The notes under the pieces are model-generated. The model saw only the letters and a program-made list of their open reading frames with translations, searched no databases and had not been told where the DNA came from. A program made the position numbers and the translations under genes. A DNA stretch of 41,146 bases, taken from the NCBI GenBank assembly GCA_964353255.1, contig CAYGVJ010000034.1, positions 1-41,146 on the forward strand, given 5' to 3'. Source of the DNA: VFZS01 sp964353255 (GTDB taxonomy: Bacteria; Acidobacteriota; Terriglobia; Bryobacterales; Bryobacteraceae). This document shows positions 17,237 to 24,769 of this stretch, in pieces. The stretch's first letter is position 1. The number at the start of each line of letters is the position of its first letter.

Positions 17237-17531
17237 TCACTGCTGTCCGGCTATAAGATTGTTAGAATCAAGCACTTGCGGTCTACCGGTAAGTGTTTCC
17301 GGGACGAATACGCTACGAAACTCAATGAAGACGGGCCCTCCGTAAGTCACGGCGTGTTTTGAAAATGTGTAGGAATTGAGGTTCCCCCGTGCCCCATCAG
17401 TGCGCAACCCCTTTCGTGTCAACGCGACAGAACTTTCGCAATTCAAATCGTTTCCACTGCGAATGCCGCATAACCAGTGCATTATCAGCGACATACGAGC
17501 GCTCGTCGGGTCATTAGCCGGACAGTAGTGA
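17237..17531. mobile_element. MITE with terminal inverted repeats and 7-bp target duplication
   Basis: The ends are TCACTGCTGTCCGGCTA (17237-17253) and its inverse TAGCCGGACAGTAGTGA (17515-17531), 17 bp with one mismatch. Identical TGATGTG sequences flank the element at 17230-17236 and 17532-17538. The interior holds no coding sequence. This is the classic structure of a non-autonomous DNA transposon mobilised in trans. The end sequence and duplication length recall IS4-group elements, from memory and not from a search. The rest of the 17016-17612 spacer shows nothing else. Confidence 0.88.
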
Positions 17532-17612
17532 TGATGTGTGTCTCCCGGGAATCCGACTGCGTTGCAGCGTCGATCCTGCGGCGAGGCCGTACCTGCGTGA
17601 GGCGAAGGGACA

Positions 17613-18143
17613 ATGAACTGGCGAGGCTTGCTGAAGCTCATCCGGACGGCGGGCACTCCGGAAGGATGCAGGGAATCCACCCGCCTCTCGTATGATCAGC
17701 ACCTCCGGGCGGCACTCAAGGGCAGGGGCCCAAGAGGCGAGCCACCTCACCACGTGGCACTTTACGGCGCGCTTGCAACTTGGTACAAAGTGCGCCGTTT
17801 GCCCGTTCGGGAAGCCTCGCTTTGGGGCGAGTTGGCGCCGTTCCTCCTACTCGCCAAAACAGAGGCGCGGGAAGCCATAGCCGAATACACCGTGTATTTG
17901 GAAGACCGCGAGGGTCGGTGGGGAGGTCTTGGTCGAGCCAATGTGAATCGGCTGGCTGAGTTGCTCAATCGTGGACTCCGATCAGCCGAACCTGCTGAGA
18001 ACTCACCGATCTCATTGGCTATCGTCGTCGGCCTCATGAACCACGTGGCCTGGTGCGATTTGCTCGCGCCGGACGTCAGGGATTCGTTGAAGGCAGAAGC
18101 GCTAAAGCTGGGCCAAGCTTTGGAGCAAGATTTGGAGACGTGA
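17613..18143 (+). CDS. Hypothetical protein, possible partner of PIN-like gene
   Basis: A 176-residue protein not recognised. It starts at ATG 17613 after GAAGGGA. It is mostly helical by composition (LWGELAPFLLLAKTEAREAI, then RANVNRLAELLNRGLRSAEP), soluble, with no signal peptide or membrane segment. It lies 75 bp downstream of the MITE's target duplication, so its promoter may be within or near the element, and 84 bp upstream of a large PIN-like gene on the same strand. The order suggests a toxin-antitoxin-like or regulator/nuclease pair, but no DNA-binding motif is visible. Conserved status untested. Confidence 0.6.
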   Translation: MNWRGLLKLIRTAGTPEGCRESTRLSYDQHLRAALKGRGPRGEPPHHVALYGALATWYKVRRLPVREASLWGELAPFLLLAKTEAREAIAEYTVYLEDREGRWGGLGRANVNRLAELLNRGLRSAEPAENSPISLAIVVGLMNHVAWCDLLAPDVRDSLKAEALKLGQALEQDLET

Positions 18144-18227
18144 ACGGCAGTCTGGCCGTTTGGCCAGGGTCGGCCTGGTTGCGGGTAGCAGCCGTCCAGG
18201 AGAAAGGTAGGCAGGAGCGACATCGCA

Positions 18228-19190
18228 GTGAGCACCTCGCACGCAGCCATCTATTTCGACACGTCGTCCTGGAACATGCTCGCGAAGCGGTCCGACCGAG
18301 AGCTACTGATCAATCTCATTCGATCTGGAAACAGAGCTGTGCTGGCCAGCGTGGTTTCGCTCGCCGAAGTCCTCCTCACACCAGACTTGAGCCGAAGGCG
18401 GCTGATCTGTTCGACGGTGCAGGCGCTCCATGGCGGCGGTCCGCTCTTGGAACGCCCGCTTGAGATCGCGCATGCAGCTGCCCAAGCCTTCCTTAGAGGG
18501 GAAGAGGATTTCCTGCTCCCACTAACAGGCCCAGGGAATTACCTCCACCGTTGCATGTTGGACCCAGATCAGGCGCCCACAAGCGAGATCCATGCATGGC
18601 TGCGCAATATGAATCGCAGCCTGGAGGAATTCATAAACGCGATCAGGCCTGCCGAACGTAAGCGCGATACCGTATGCCTCCCACTTGAGGTATTGGAAGG
18701 TGAAGCCTTCCTCAATATTCTGTGCCAGTTTCCGCCCGCTAGGAATCTCGAAATCTCAGTTCCGCAGATGCGCGACCTGTGTAAGCGGAGCGACGTTTGG
18801 AGAGCGCTGGGAGCCACTCTCGCGTACATAATACAACTGGCAACATCCCATTCGCCGACAAACTGGAAGCAGGGGAAACACAGCCGGAAACGCCCAGGCG
18901 CCCCCGACCTTTGGCAAGCCGTGTACCTCGGAGTGGCGGAGGTTTTCGTGACAGACGATGCCGGAATGCTCCGGGCCACTTCTGAAATCGATCACATCTT
19001 GCATTATCCGAGGTGCGTTGTTGATTCAAGCGACTTCCTGAACGGTATCCTACGGAAGCATACGAAGGCCGGCTCGGCAGAGGCCGCGCCCGACGAATCG
19101 GACATCTGCTCGGTCTGTGGGTCCCCGGTACCCACTCGCGTCGGGACGCACGCGACGGACGGCCACAGGGCTGATCGCCACCTGAAATGA
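18228..19190 (+). CDS. Large PIN-like nuclease candidate
   Basis: A 320-residue protein, about twice the size of a VapC. PIN-like acidic residues are spread out: D11 (AIYFDTSSWNML), E47 (VVSLAEVLL), D227 (GAPDLWQAVYLG) and D243/D244 (VFVTDDAGML). A helical insertion of about 150 residues lies between them. The tail carries a CSVCG pair and His residues that could bind zinc. The start is GTG 18228 with GGAG upstream; later Met codons would lose D11. Base composition is somewhat lower in GC than the amidohydrolase nearby. Fold call is by motif; function unknown but probably RNA or DNA cleavage. Confidence 0.65.
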   Translation: MSTSHAAIYFDTSSWNMLAKRSDRELLINLIRSGNRAVLASVVSLAEVLLTPDLSRRRLICSTVQALHGGGPLLERPLEIAHAAAQAFLRGEEDFLLPLTGPGNYLHRCMLDPDQAPTSEIHAWLRNMNRSLEEFINAIRPAERKRDTVCLPLEVLEGEAFLNILCQFPPARNLEISVPQMRDLCKRSDVWRALGATLAYIIQLATSHSPTNWKQGKHSRKRPGAPDLWQAVYLGVAEVFVTDDAGMLRATSEIDHILHYPRCVVDSSDFLNGILRKHTKAGSAEAAPDESDICSVCGSPVPTRVGTHATDGHRADRHLK

Positions 19191-19260
19191 ATCTTGTTCG
19201 ACCGCCTCGGCCGAGAGCGTGCTGGAACTGTGCTCCAGAGAGCGCCGAGGGCACAAGGCG

Positions 19261-19337
19261 GGAGCGACCCCCGAAGCGCCGAAGGCCGCGGAGTGGCGTC
19301 CTGGGCGGCTCAGGCCGCCCGGAACCGAGGTCGCTCC
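19261..19337. repeat. Nested inverted repeat element
   Basis: Outer arms GGAGCGACC (19261-19269) and GGTCGCTCC (19329-19337) enclose a second perfect stem, GGGCGGC/GCCGCCC (19303-19320, loop TCAG). This looks like a palindromic intergenic element. The surrounding 19191-19549 holds no supported gene; a long open frame across it is noise joined to the amidohydrolase stub. Confidence 0.5.
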
Positions 19338-19549
19338 TATCTTTTGCCCGACCGTGCGGACGACCCCGTTCTCCGCGCGAACCGGCTCGTTGCCAAGGGC
19401 TTGGGCCCCGCAACGGCGTAAACCCCCCGGAACGCCCACGTAACGCCCGTTCCGGCGCAGTAGTCCGCTTTGGTCGCATCATGCTGGCCCCAAGAAGTCG
19501 TTTGAATGATCCAGAAGACACGTCCGGAAAATGCCCGCCTAACGTCCCC

Positions 19550-19735
19550 ATCTGGGCGGCTTACCGGCACTTCGCTGAGCGCGTCAAAGGCTCCATCGAG
19601 CCCGGCAAGCTCGCCGACCTGACGGTGATCGACCGCGACTACCTCACCTGCCCGGAGGACCAGATCAAGGCCATCGAGCCGGTGATGACCATCATCGACG
19701 GCCAGATCGCCTGGCGGGCCACCGTGGGTCATTGA
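19550..19735 (+). pseudogene. Amidohydrolase 3' stub (repeat B, copy 2)
   Basis: The frame reads IWAAYRHFAERVKGSIEPGK and continues to DGQIAWRATVGH before a TGA. It matches the last 56 codons of the amidohydrolase (15613-15780 against 19550-19717) in the same orientation. No upstream amidohydrolase sequence is present. The variable patch (ATCATCGACGGCCAG) differs from the intact gene and resembles copy 3, so this stub derives from a paralogue or from the pre-insertion gene. It lies just before the second VapBC pair. Confidence 0.88.
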
Positions 19736-19802
19736 AGACGAACCCCGGTGCCTGCAATTTGCAGCAAAATGCCTTCTGTGTCACAATGAAGGCGGAGGCC
19801 TT

Positions 19803-20048
19803 ATGCCGCTGATTCAGGTCCGAGACGTCCCCGATCACATCTACCGTCTGCTGGCGCAGCAGGCCGAGCGGGAGCGGCGCAGCCTGGCCCAGCAGGTCGT
19901 CGCCGTGCTGGCCCGGGGCCTTGAGGTTGATGTGGACGCCAAGGCCCGCCGACGCGCGCTGCTCGAGACCATTCGAGCCAACCCTCCGGCTCGGACGGGC
20001 CGGCTCAGCGATCCGGCCAAGCTGATTCGGGAGGATCGGCGCCGGTGA
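19803..20048 (+). CDS. FitA/VapB-like antitoxin of pair 2
   Basis: An 81-residue antitoxin. The opening PLIQVRDVPDHIYRLLAQQAERE is the ribbon-helix-helix of FitA/VapB-type antitoxins, and the basic tail (SDPAKLIREDRRR) is the probable toxin-binding arm. GGCGGAGG precedes ATG 19803 at good spacing, so unlike pair 1 this gene has a Shine-Dalgarno. It overlaps the toxin start by 4 bp (GTGA). Confidence 0.88.
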   Translation: MPLIQVRDVPDHIYRLLAQQAERERRSLAQQVVAVLARGLEVDVDAKARRRALLETIRANPPARTGRLSDPAKLIREDRRR

Positions 20049-20443
20049 AAGTGGTCCTTGACGCCAGCGCCGCCATCGAGGTCGCCCTGGGCCGGAAACA
20101 AGCTGCTCAGCTTGCAGGAATTCTGGCGGAGGCGGACGTGGTTTTGGCGCCCGAATTATTCGTTCCAGAAGTCGTGAACACGATCTGGAAGTATCACCAG
20201 TTCGAACAGCTCAGCCTCAGCGTGTGTGACCGTGCTATCGAAGCCGCTCTCGGCCTGGTGGATGCCCTCATCCCCTCGAAAGAGATTCATGGCGAAGCGT
20301 TCCTCCTGGCCAGGACGGCCCGCCGGTCGGCCTACGACATGTTCTATGTGGCCCTTGCACGCCGCGAGGACGCGGTCTTCCTCACCACCGACGCGGCCTT
20401 GCGAAAGGAAGCGGAGCGCCAGGGTGTCCGCGTGCCATCGTAG
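20045..20443 (+). CDS. vapC: VapC-like PIN-domain toxin 2
   Basis: A 132-residue PIN-domain toxin starting at GTG 20045 within the antitoxin stop. The acidic set is D6 (VLDASAAIEV), E42 (FVPEVVN), D98 (SAYDMFYVALA) and D116 (LTTDAAL). It belongs to a different subgroup from toxin 1, as the antitoxins also differ. The pair is bounded by amidohydrolase stubs at 19550-19735 and 20463-20497. Confidence 0.92.
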   Translation: MKVVLDASAAIEVALGRKQAAQLAGILAEADVVLAPELFVPEVVNTIWKYHQFEQLSLSVCDRAIEAALGLVDALIPSKEIHGEAFLLARTARRSAYDMFYVALARREDAVFLTTDAALRKEAERQGVRVPS

Positions 20444-20462
20444 ACGGGCGCCAGTTCCACTG

Positions 20463-20497
20463 ATGTCCATCATCGGCGGCCAGATCGCCTGGCGGCG
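20463..20497 (+). repeat. Repeat B, copy 3 (amidohydrolase end stub)
   Basis: ATGTCCATCATCGGCGGCCA and the following bases match copy 2 (19685-19717) with two mismatches over 33 bp. It encodes only the last amidohydrolase strand (IIGGQIAWRR). It lies 19 bp after the toxin 2 stop and just before the promoter of the MBL gene. Confidence 0.75.
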
Positions 20498-20505
20498 TGG
20501 CGTAC

Positions 20506-20511
20506 TACAAT
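20506..20511 (+). promoter_or_regulatory. Candidate -10 box (TACAAT), leaderless
   Basis: TACAAT lies 8 nt before ATG 20520 of the MBL-fold gene, with no Shine-Dalgarno between. The sequence directly upstream is the amidohydrolase stub. Confidence 0.4.
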
Positions 20512-20519
20512 GACTGGAC

Positions 20520-21236
20520 ATGAAGATCGCAATCTGTCTGCTGCTCGTGGCTGCCGCGCTGGCGGCTCAGCCCAAGCGCCCCGTCGAGGAGTTCGCCACC
20601 AAGGGAGGCGTGGTCAAGATTACGCCCATCCGCCATGCCAGCCTGATGATCGAGGGCGGCGGCCAAGTCATTCATGTGGATCCCGCGCAAGGGAACTATG
20701 AAGGGCTGCCGCCTGCCGACCTGATCCTGATCACCCATGCTCACGGCGACCACCTGGACCCGATGATCGTCGCCAAGCTGCGCAAGCCCGGCACTCTGAT
20801 TCTGGGGCCTGAGGTCATTCTGAAGGCCGTGCCGGAGGCCGCCGTGATTCCCAACGGAGCGGCCCGCGACTTCGGCAAGTGGAGAATCGAGGCGGTCCCG
20901 GCATACAACATCCAGCGCATGCGATCCGCCGGGCAGCCGTATCACCCGAGGGGCGAGGGCAACGGTTACGTGCTCAGTTACGGCGGCAGCCGTTTCTACG
21001 TAGCCGGCGACACCGAGGGCACCCCGGAGATGGCCGCGCTCAAGAACATCGACGTGGCCTTCATCCCCATGAACCTGCCTTACACCATGTCGCCCGAGGA
21101 AGCCGCCGAGGCGGTGCGCGCCTTCAAGCCCAAGGCCGTCTACCCCTATCACTGCCGCGGGACGGATCTGGCGGCCTTCGCGAAGGCCCTGGCCGGCGGC
21201 GGCGTCGAGGTCCGCATCCGGGATTGGTACTACTGA
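20520..21236 (+). CDS. Exported MBL-fold metal-dependent hydrolase
   Basis: A 238-residue metallo-beta-lactamase-fold protein of the UlaG-like branch. The signal peptide is residues 1-16 (ICLLLVAAALAAQ). The metal motif HAHGDH is at H73/H75/D77/H78, with a preceding VDPAQ strand (D55), a later GDT (VAGDTEGTPEM) and a final His in VYPYHCRG. All zinc ligands appear intact. Such proteins hydrolyse varied phosphoesters, lactones or other substrates; no substrate can be named. Its 3' end overlaps the convergent heparinase-like gene by 7 bp. Confidence 0.92.
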   Translation: MKIAICLLLVAAALAAQPKRPVEEFATKGGVVKITPIRHASLMIEGGGQVIHVDPAQGNYEGLPPADLILITHAHGDHLDPMIVAKLRKPGTLILGPEVILKAVPEAAVIPNGAARDFGKWRIEAVPAYNIQRMRSAGQPYHPRGEGNGYVLSYGGSRFYVAGDTEGTPEMAALKNIDVAFIPMNLPYTMSPEEAAEAVRAFKPKAVYPYHCRGTDLAAFAKALAGGGVEVRIRDWYY

Positions 21237-22570
21237 CGCTGGGCTATCTCCCGCAGCCGCAGGAGACCGCCCAGCCCGCCCGGGAATTCCAGATGCAGGA
21301 CGCCGTGGCGGTCGGCGCGCTCCTCACGCGCCTTGCCGCTGTCCGCTCTGATCTCATAGCGGCCCAGCGGCCTGAGGCCCAGGACGTAGACGCCGGTCAC
21401 CTCGCTGGCCGCCTCCAAGCGGAGCGAGCTGGCGCCGTAAGTGACCACCGTGCTGCCGATCTGGACGGGCCGGAAGGCGGCCCTGAGTGGCACAGCCCTC
21501 GGCTCGCTGTTCTCGAAGACCTCCAGCCGCCCGTCGAAATAGCCCAGCCAGCGCGCCTCATCGTCCCAGCTTGACCGCAGGAAAAGCCGCCCGAACAGCT
21601 CGTCGTAGAAGGCCAGGGGGAGGTGATAGTAGCTCCCGCCGGGCTGATACGGGTTGGCCCACAGGAACTCGTAGGTGATCCCGAAGGCGCTGCGAAGCAG
21701 GAACCGGTCGTGCATCAGCCAGCCCTGCAAGGACTGGTTCTCGAACGCATTCGGCTCATAGGCCACCATGGCCAGCTCGGCGGCGCGCGATAGCGCCGCA
21801 CGCCGCAGATCAACAGGCTGTCCTGCCGGGGCGGGGATGCGGTATTCGTTTTCCCCGCCCGGATATGAGGCGGGGTAGTAGCTGAAGAGATGACCGAGGG
21901 GCAGTTGCCTGAAGAGGGCCGGGACGGCTTCAGTCAGATCCACGTCCAGGTTGTCGCGGAGGGCGTGCAGCAGCTCGAACAGGGCATAGTGCTCGTCGCG
22001 GGAGATGACCGCGCGGCCGCTCTTCAGGGCTGGCACGACTTCCCCTTGCCACCACTGCCGGACTATGCTCTCGAAGGTGAGCTCCGGGACTTCAGGGAGG
22101 TGATCCGCCAGGGCCACCGCCGCCAGGCCGCGTGCCCGCATTGAGGCGACATCTCTGGCCGCCGGCGCCTGCTTGAGGCCTTGCTCGAGGCGGCCCGCCA
22201 GCATTCGGGATTGCTCCGGGCTCATCAGCGACTGGCACCAGTCGAACACCAGCGCCAGTTGCCGCAGGTCGCTTGCGCCAGCCAGCGCCCATTTGACAGC
22301 CTCCAGACCTGCCTGCTCGTTCCCGCTGGCCTGGTAGTAGAGAGCCAGGGCGAAACCCGGCTCGGGCATGCGGGCCTTACCCTCCATTAGCATCGCCAGT
22401 TGCTGCCAGCGCAGCGACTCGCGTTGAACCTCGCGCTTGAGCAGCCGCAGCCGCTGCGGGCGCAGGAATAAGCGGGGGTGTTCGGTCGAGACCTTGAACT
22501 GCTGGGATGAGGCCGCCGCGGCCACCAGTAACGCCAGGGCGGCCGCCGCAACCGGTCCTGGTAAGCGCAT
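21230..22570 (-). CDS. Exported heparinase-like / alpha-toroid protein
   Basis: About 446 residues from ATG 22570, chosen because it starts a clean signal peptide (MRLPGPVAAAALALLVAAAA); an upstream extension of 30 residues is unlikely. The mature N-terminus STEHPRLFLRPQRLRLLKRE is the usual opening of heparinase II/III-like and alginate-lyase-like toroids. A C-terminal beta-rich part (FGRLFLRSSWDDEARWLGYF) resembles their sandwich domain, where a Trp- and Asp-rich segment follows the toroid. Likely a periplasmic polysaccharide-active protein; catalytic residues could not be placed, so activity is open. Confidence 0.65.
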   Translation of the reverse strand: MRLPGPVAAAALALLVAAAASSQQFKVSTEHPRLFLRPQRLRLLKREVQRESLRWQQLAMLMEGKARMPEPGFALALYYQASGNEQAGLEAVKWALAGASDLRQLALVFDWCQSLMSPEQSRMLAGRLEQGLKQAPAARDVASMRARGLAAVALADHLPEVPELTFESIVRQWWQGEVVPALKSGRAVISRDEHYALFELLHALRDNLDVDLTEAVPALFRQLPLGHLFSYYPASYPGGENEYRIPAPAGQPVDLRRAALSRAAELAMVAYEPNAFENQSLQGWLMHDRFLLRSAFGITYEFLWANPYQPGGSYYHLPLAFYDELFGRLFLRSSWDDEARWLGYFDGRLEVFENSEPRAVPLRAAFRPVQIGSTVVTYGASSLRLEAASEVTGVYVLGLRPLGRYEIRADSGKAREERADRHGVLHLEFPGGLGGLLRLREIAQRQ

Positions 22571-22580
22571 CTGGACCGAT

Positions 22581-22597
22581 TGTGTCACACTGACACA
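22581..22597. promoter_or_regulatory. Operator-like palindrome over the heparinase-like promoter
   Basis: TGTGTCA-CAC-TGACACA is a perfect inverted repeat (7-bp arms, 3-bp centre) lying 11-27 bp upstream of ATG 22570. It overlaps a -10-like CACAAT (22579-22584) placed 8 nt before the start. The size and position fit a dimeric repressor site; the regulator is unknown. Confidence 0.55.
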
Positions 22598-22657
22598 CCC
22601 GGCGCAGCCACGCGCCACGCCGGAGACGTCGCAGGAAGCCACATTCCCGTGTGGTTT

Positions 22658-22718
22658 CAACGATTTGCCGACTGTCCACCCTGGTGGGCTAAGTGCTACT
22701 ACCTATGGCGAATCGTTG
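22658..22718. other. Imperfect inverted repeat in spacer
   Basis: CAACGATTTGCC (22658-22669) pairs with GGCGAATCGTTG (22707-22718), 11 of 12 Watson-Crick plus one wobble. CCACC/GGTGG lies inside the loop. The 22598-23117 spacer has no supported gene; this hairpin and the one at 23019 are its only visible structures. Confidence 0.4.
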
Positions 22719-23018
22719 GAAGTAGCTATTTGAACCTGCCCTCTGCTGCAACAGGCAGGCGGGCGCAAGGGCGTCTGATATGAACAGCGTGCTTGCGGGA
22801 GCCGATGTTGGTTTATTTCGCCCCTTGCCGTTCCAATTGCAGGTTGCAACAGAGGGCTTTTTTGGATCGGACGGCGTAGTTTGGCCTTCTCGCCCGGGGT
22901 CCAGGTTTCGGTCGTGGTCTGGCATTTCTGGAGAGGAAAGAATCGGACGCGGGCCTCACCAGGAATGAAGCGCGAAACGGGTGCTCGAAGTTTCAGACCC
23001 TCCGGCGCCGGATCCCAG

Positions 23019-23066
23019 AACGGGGGATTGCCTGTCGCAGTCAGCAAGGGCAGGCGGTCCCCCGTT
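23019..23066. repeat. Long hairpin upstream of serine hydrolase
   Basis: AACGGGGGATTGCCTG (23019-23034) pairs with CAGGCGGTCCCCCGTT (23051-23066): 16 pairs, two of them G-T wobbles, around a 16-nt loop. It lies about 50 bp upstream of ATG 23118, so it could be a structured leader, a stop for upstream transcription, or a REP-like repeat. Confidence 0.5.
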
Positions 23067-23117
23067 CGCTTTTCCAGCCCCTGCGAGAGCACATGGTAGG
23101 ATGAAGGCCGGCCCGAC

Positions 23118-24305
23118 ATGACGCCCAAACCACTCAGAGCCCTTCTGAACCCGGCGCTGGCGCTCCTGCTGGCGTGCGGGCTTCTCGCTGGAGCCCAACA
23201 GGCCACGTCCGGCGCCAGCGCGCCGACGCCCGTCTTTCCCGGGAAAGACTGGGAGCGCATTGCCGCTCCCGAATCCGCCGGCTACTCACGGCAGCGCCTG
23301 GAGGCGCTGCGCAATTACCTCACCACGCTGGACACGACGGCGCTGGTGGTCGTCGTGGGGGGCCGCGTGCTGTTCGAATACGGCGACACTTCCCGGCTCA
23401 GCTACCTGGCCAGCGTTCGCAAAAGCGTGCTGGCCATGCTGTATGGCAACTACGTGGCCAGCGGCAAGATCCGCCTGGGCCGCACCTTGCGCGATCTCAA
23501 GATTAACGACCTCGATGGCCTGCTCCCGATCGAGCAGAAGGCCACCGTCGAGCACCTGATCAGCGCCCGCAGCGGCGTGTATCATCCCGCCTCCAACGCT
23601 GGAGACTCGACCGCCATGGCGCCGGCCCGCGGGTCGCAGAAGCCGGGGACGTACTTCCTCTACAACAACTGGGACTTCAACGCTGCGGGTGCGGCCTTCG
23701 AAATCATGACCGGCCAGAACATCTACGATGCCCTGGAATCCGATCTGGCGCGTCCCATCGGCATGCAGGACTTCGACCGCGCCCGCCAGCAGAAATCGGG
23801 CGACCTGAAGCGCTCGATGTACCCGGCGTATCACATGCGGCTCTCGACGCGCGACATGGCGCGGCTGGGCTACCTGATGCTGCGGGAAGGCGACTGGGCG
23901 GGCCAGCAGATCATTCCGCGCGATTGGGCGCGCAAGATCGTCTCCCTGGTCACGCCGCTGGCGCAACTGAACCCGGTAGCGCAGCGCGAGGCCTCTTACG
24001 GCAGCGGGCAACTCTGGGGCTACGGTTACATGTGGTGGGTGTGGGATTCACCCGGGAAGCGCGGCCCGCTGGCCGGCGCTTACACCGGAATGGGCGCCTA
24101 CGGGCAATACATGACCGTGCTGCCCGCGCTCGATATGGTGGTCGCGCACAAGACGGATCCGGAGCAGCCGCCCGCTGGCAAGCCCGGCGCCCCTGCTGCC
24201 GAAGGCGCCGCGGCGAAGCAACGCCCGCGCACCGTCGGGGGCGGAGAGTACTTCAGCATACTGAACCTGCTGATCGCCGCCCGCTGCGGCGAGGCCTGCC
24301 GCTGA
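23118..24305 (+). CDS. Secreted serine hydrolase (beta-lactamase class C / EstB-like)
   Basis: A 395-residue protein of the class C beta-lactamase/penicillin-binding-protein-like family. The signal peptide is about residues 1-26. The nucleophile motif is S99-V-R-K102 and the YxN motif is Y182-N-N184. The third KTG-like box is not clear; HKTDP near the C-terminus may substitute. Members are esterases, peptidases or beta-lactam-related enzymes. A Pro/Ala-rich linker leads to the terminal strand IAARCGEACR. Its last 39 bp recur at 25745, after the next gene. ATG 23118 is preceded by GAAGG. Confidence 0.9.
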   Translation: MTPKPLRALLNPALALLLACGLLAGAQQATSGASAPTPVFPGKDWERIAAPESAGYSRQRLEALRNYLTTLDTTALVVVVGGRVLFEYGDTSRLSYLASVRKSVLAMLYGNYVASGKIRLGRTLRDLKINDLDGLLPIEQKATVEHLISARSGVYHPASNAGDSTAMAPARGSQKPGTYFLYNNWDFNAAGAAFEIMTGQNIYDALESDLARPIGMQDFDRARQQKSGDLKRSMYPAYHMRLSTRDMARLGYLMLREGDWAGQQIIPRDWARKIVSLVTPLAQLNPVAQREASYGSGQLWGYGYMWWVWDSPGKRGPLAGAYTGMGAYGQYMTVLPALDMVVAHKTDPEQPPAGKPGAPAAEGAAAKQRPRTVGGGEYFSILNLLIAARCGEACR

Positions 24306-24309
24306 GCGG
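24271..24309 (+). repeat. Repeat A, copy 1 (serine hydrolase 3' end)
   Basis: 39 bp spanning the serine hydrolase stop codon (TGATCGCCGCCCGCTGC onward) match 25745-25783 in the same orientation at 37 of 39 positions. Confidence 0.85.
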
Positions 24310-24605
24310 CGGGGCGGGCGACAGCGTCTGCTTGCTGATCGAAGCCGGCGCGCTGTACAACAAGCGGCGACTGCACGGAAAGCGGTATGGTTCATCTGCC
24401 AAGAATGCAAAACATGCCAGTTTCTCGCCAATTGTTCAACACGGGCGTGCTCTGACAGGCTGAAATCCTGATCTCTTGGCTCCAAGAACGGCATGGACGC
24501 GGTATTGACCGAGTGCCGCTCCGGTCCCCTAAGTGATTGCTGTCGAAGCGGTTATCCCCAAGTTCGCCCGATCGGTAAAAAAGCGGCAACTATCAAAAAA
24601 TAACC

Positions 24606-24634
24606 TTGACTTTGGTTCGTTTTAGATCCACAAT
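24606..24634 (+). promoter_or_regulatory. Candidate sigma-70-type promoter
   Basis: TTGACT (24606-24611), a 17-bp spacer and CACAAT (24629-24634) lie in an unusually AT-rich patch. A CGCCTC/GAGGCG hairpin at 24646-24660 would fall in the 5' leader of about 130 nt before ATG 24770. The 24310-24600 stretch shows no gene. Confidence 0.5.
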
Positions 24635-24769
24635 GAACCCAGATTCGCCTCGGGGAGGCGCACAATAGACTGAGACCCTGGGCGGGGATGTATCCCGAGG
24701 CGACGCGTTCCTCTCTTTCACCAGGAACCAGTCCGATAGGAGTGTCCCGGAAGGCCACGAGGAGGGATC

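Noticed and set aside
17111..17362. An 83-codon frame entering the MITE
   Set aside because: It spans the MITE boundary, has no ribosome site and no recognisable features.
19187..19549. Upstream part of a 182-codon frame leading into the amidohydrolase stub
   Set aside because: Low-complexity, Arg/Pro-rich, and crossed by nested inverted repeats; only the end from 19550 has homology.
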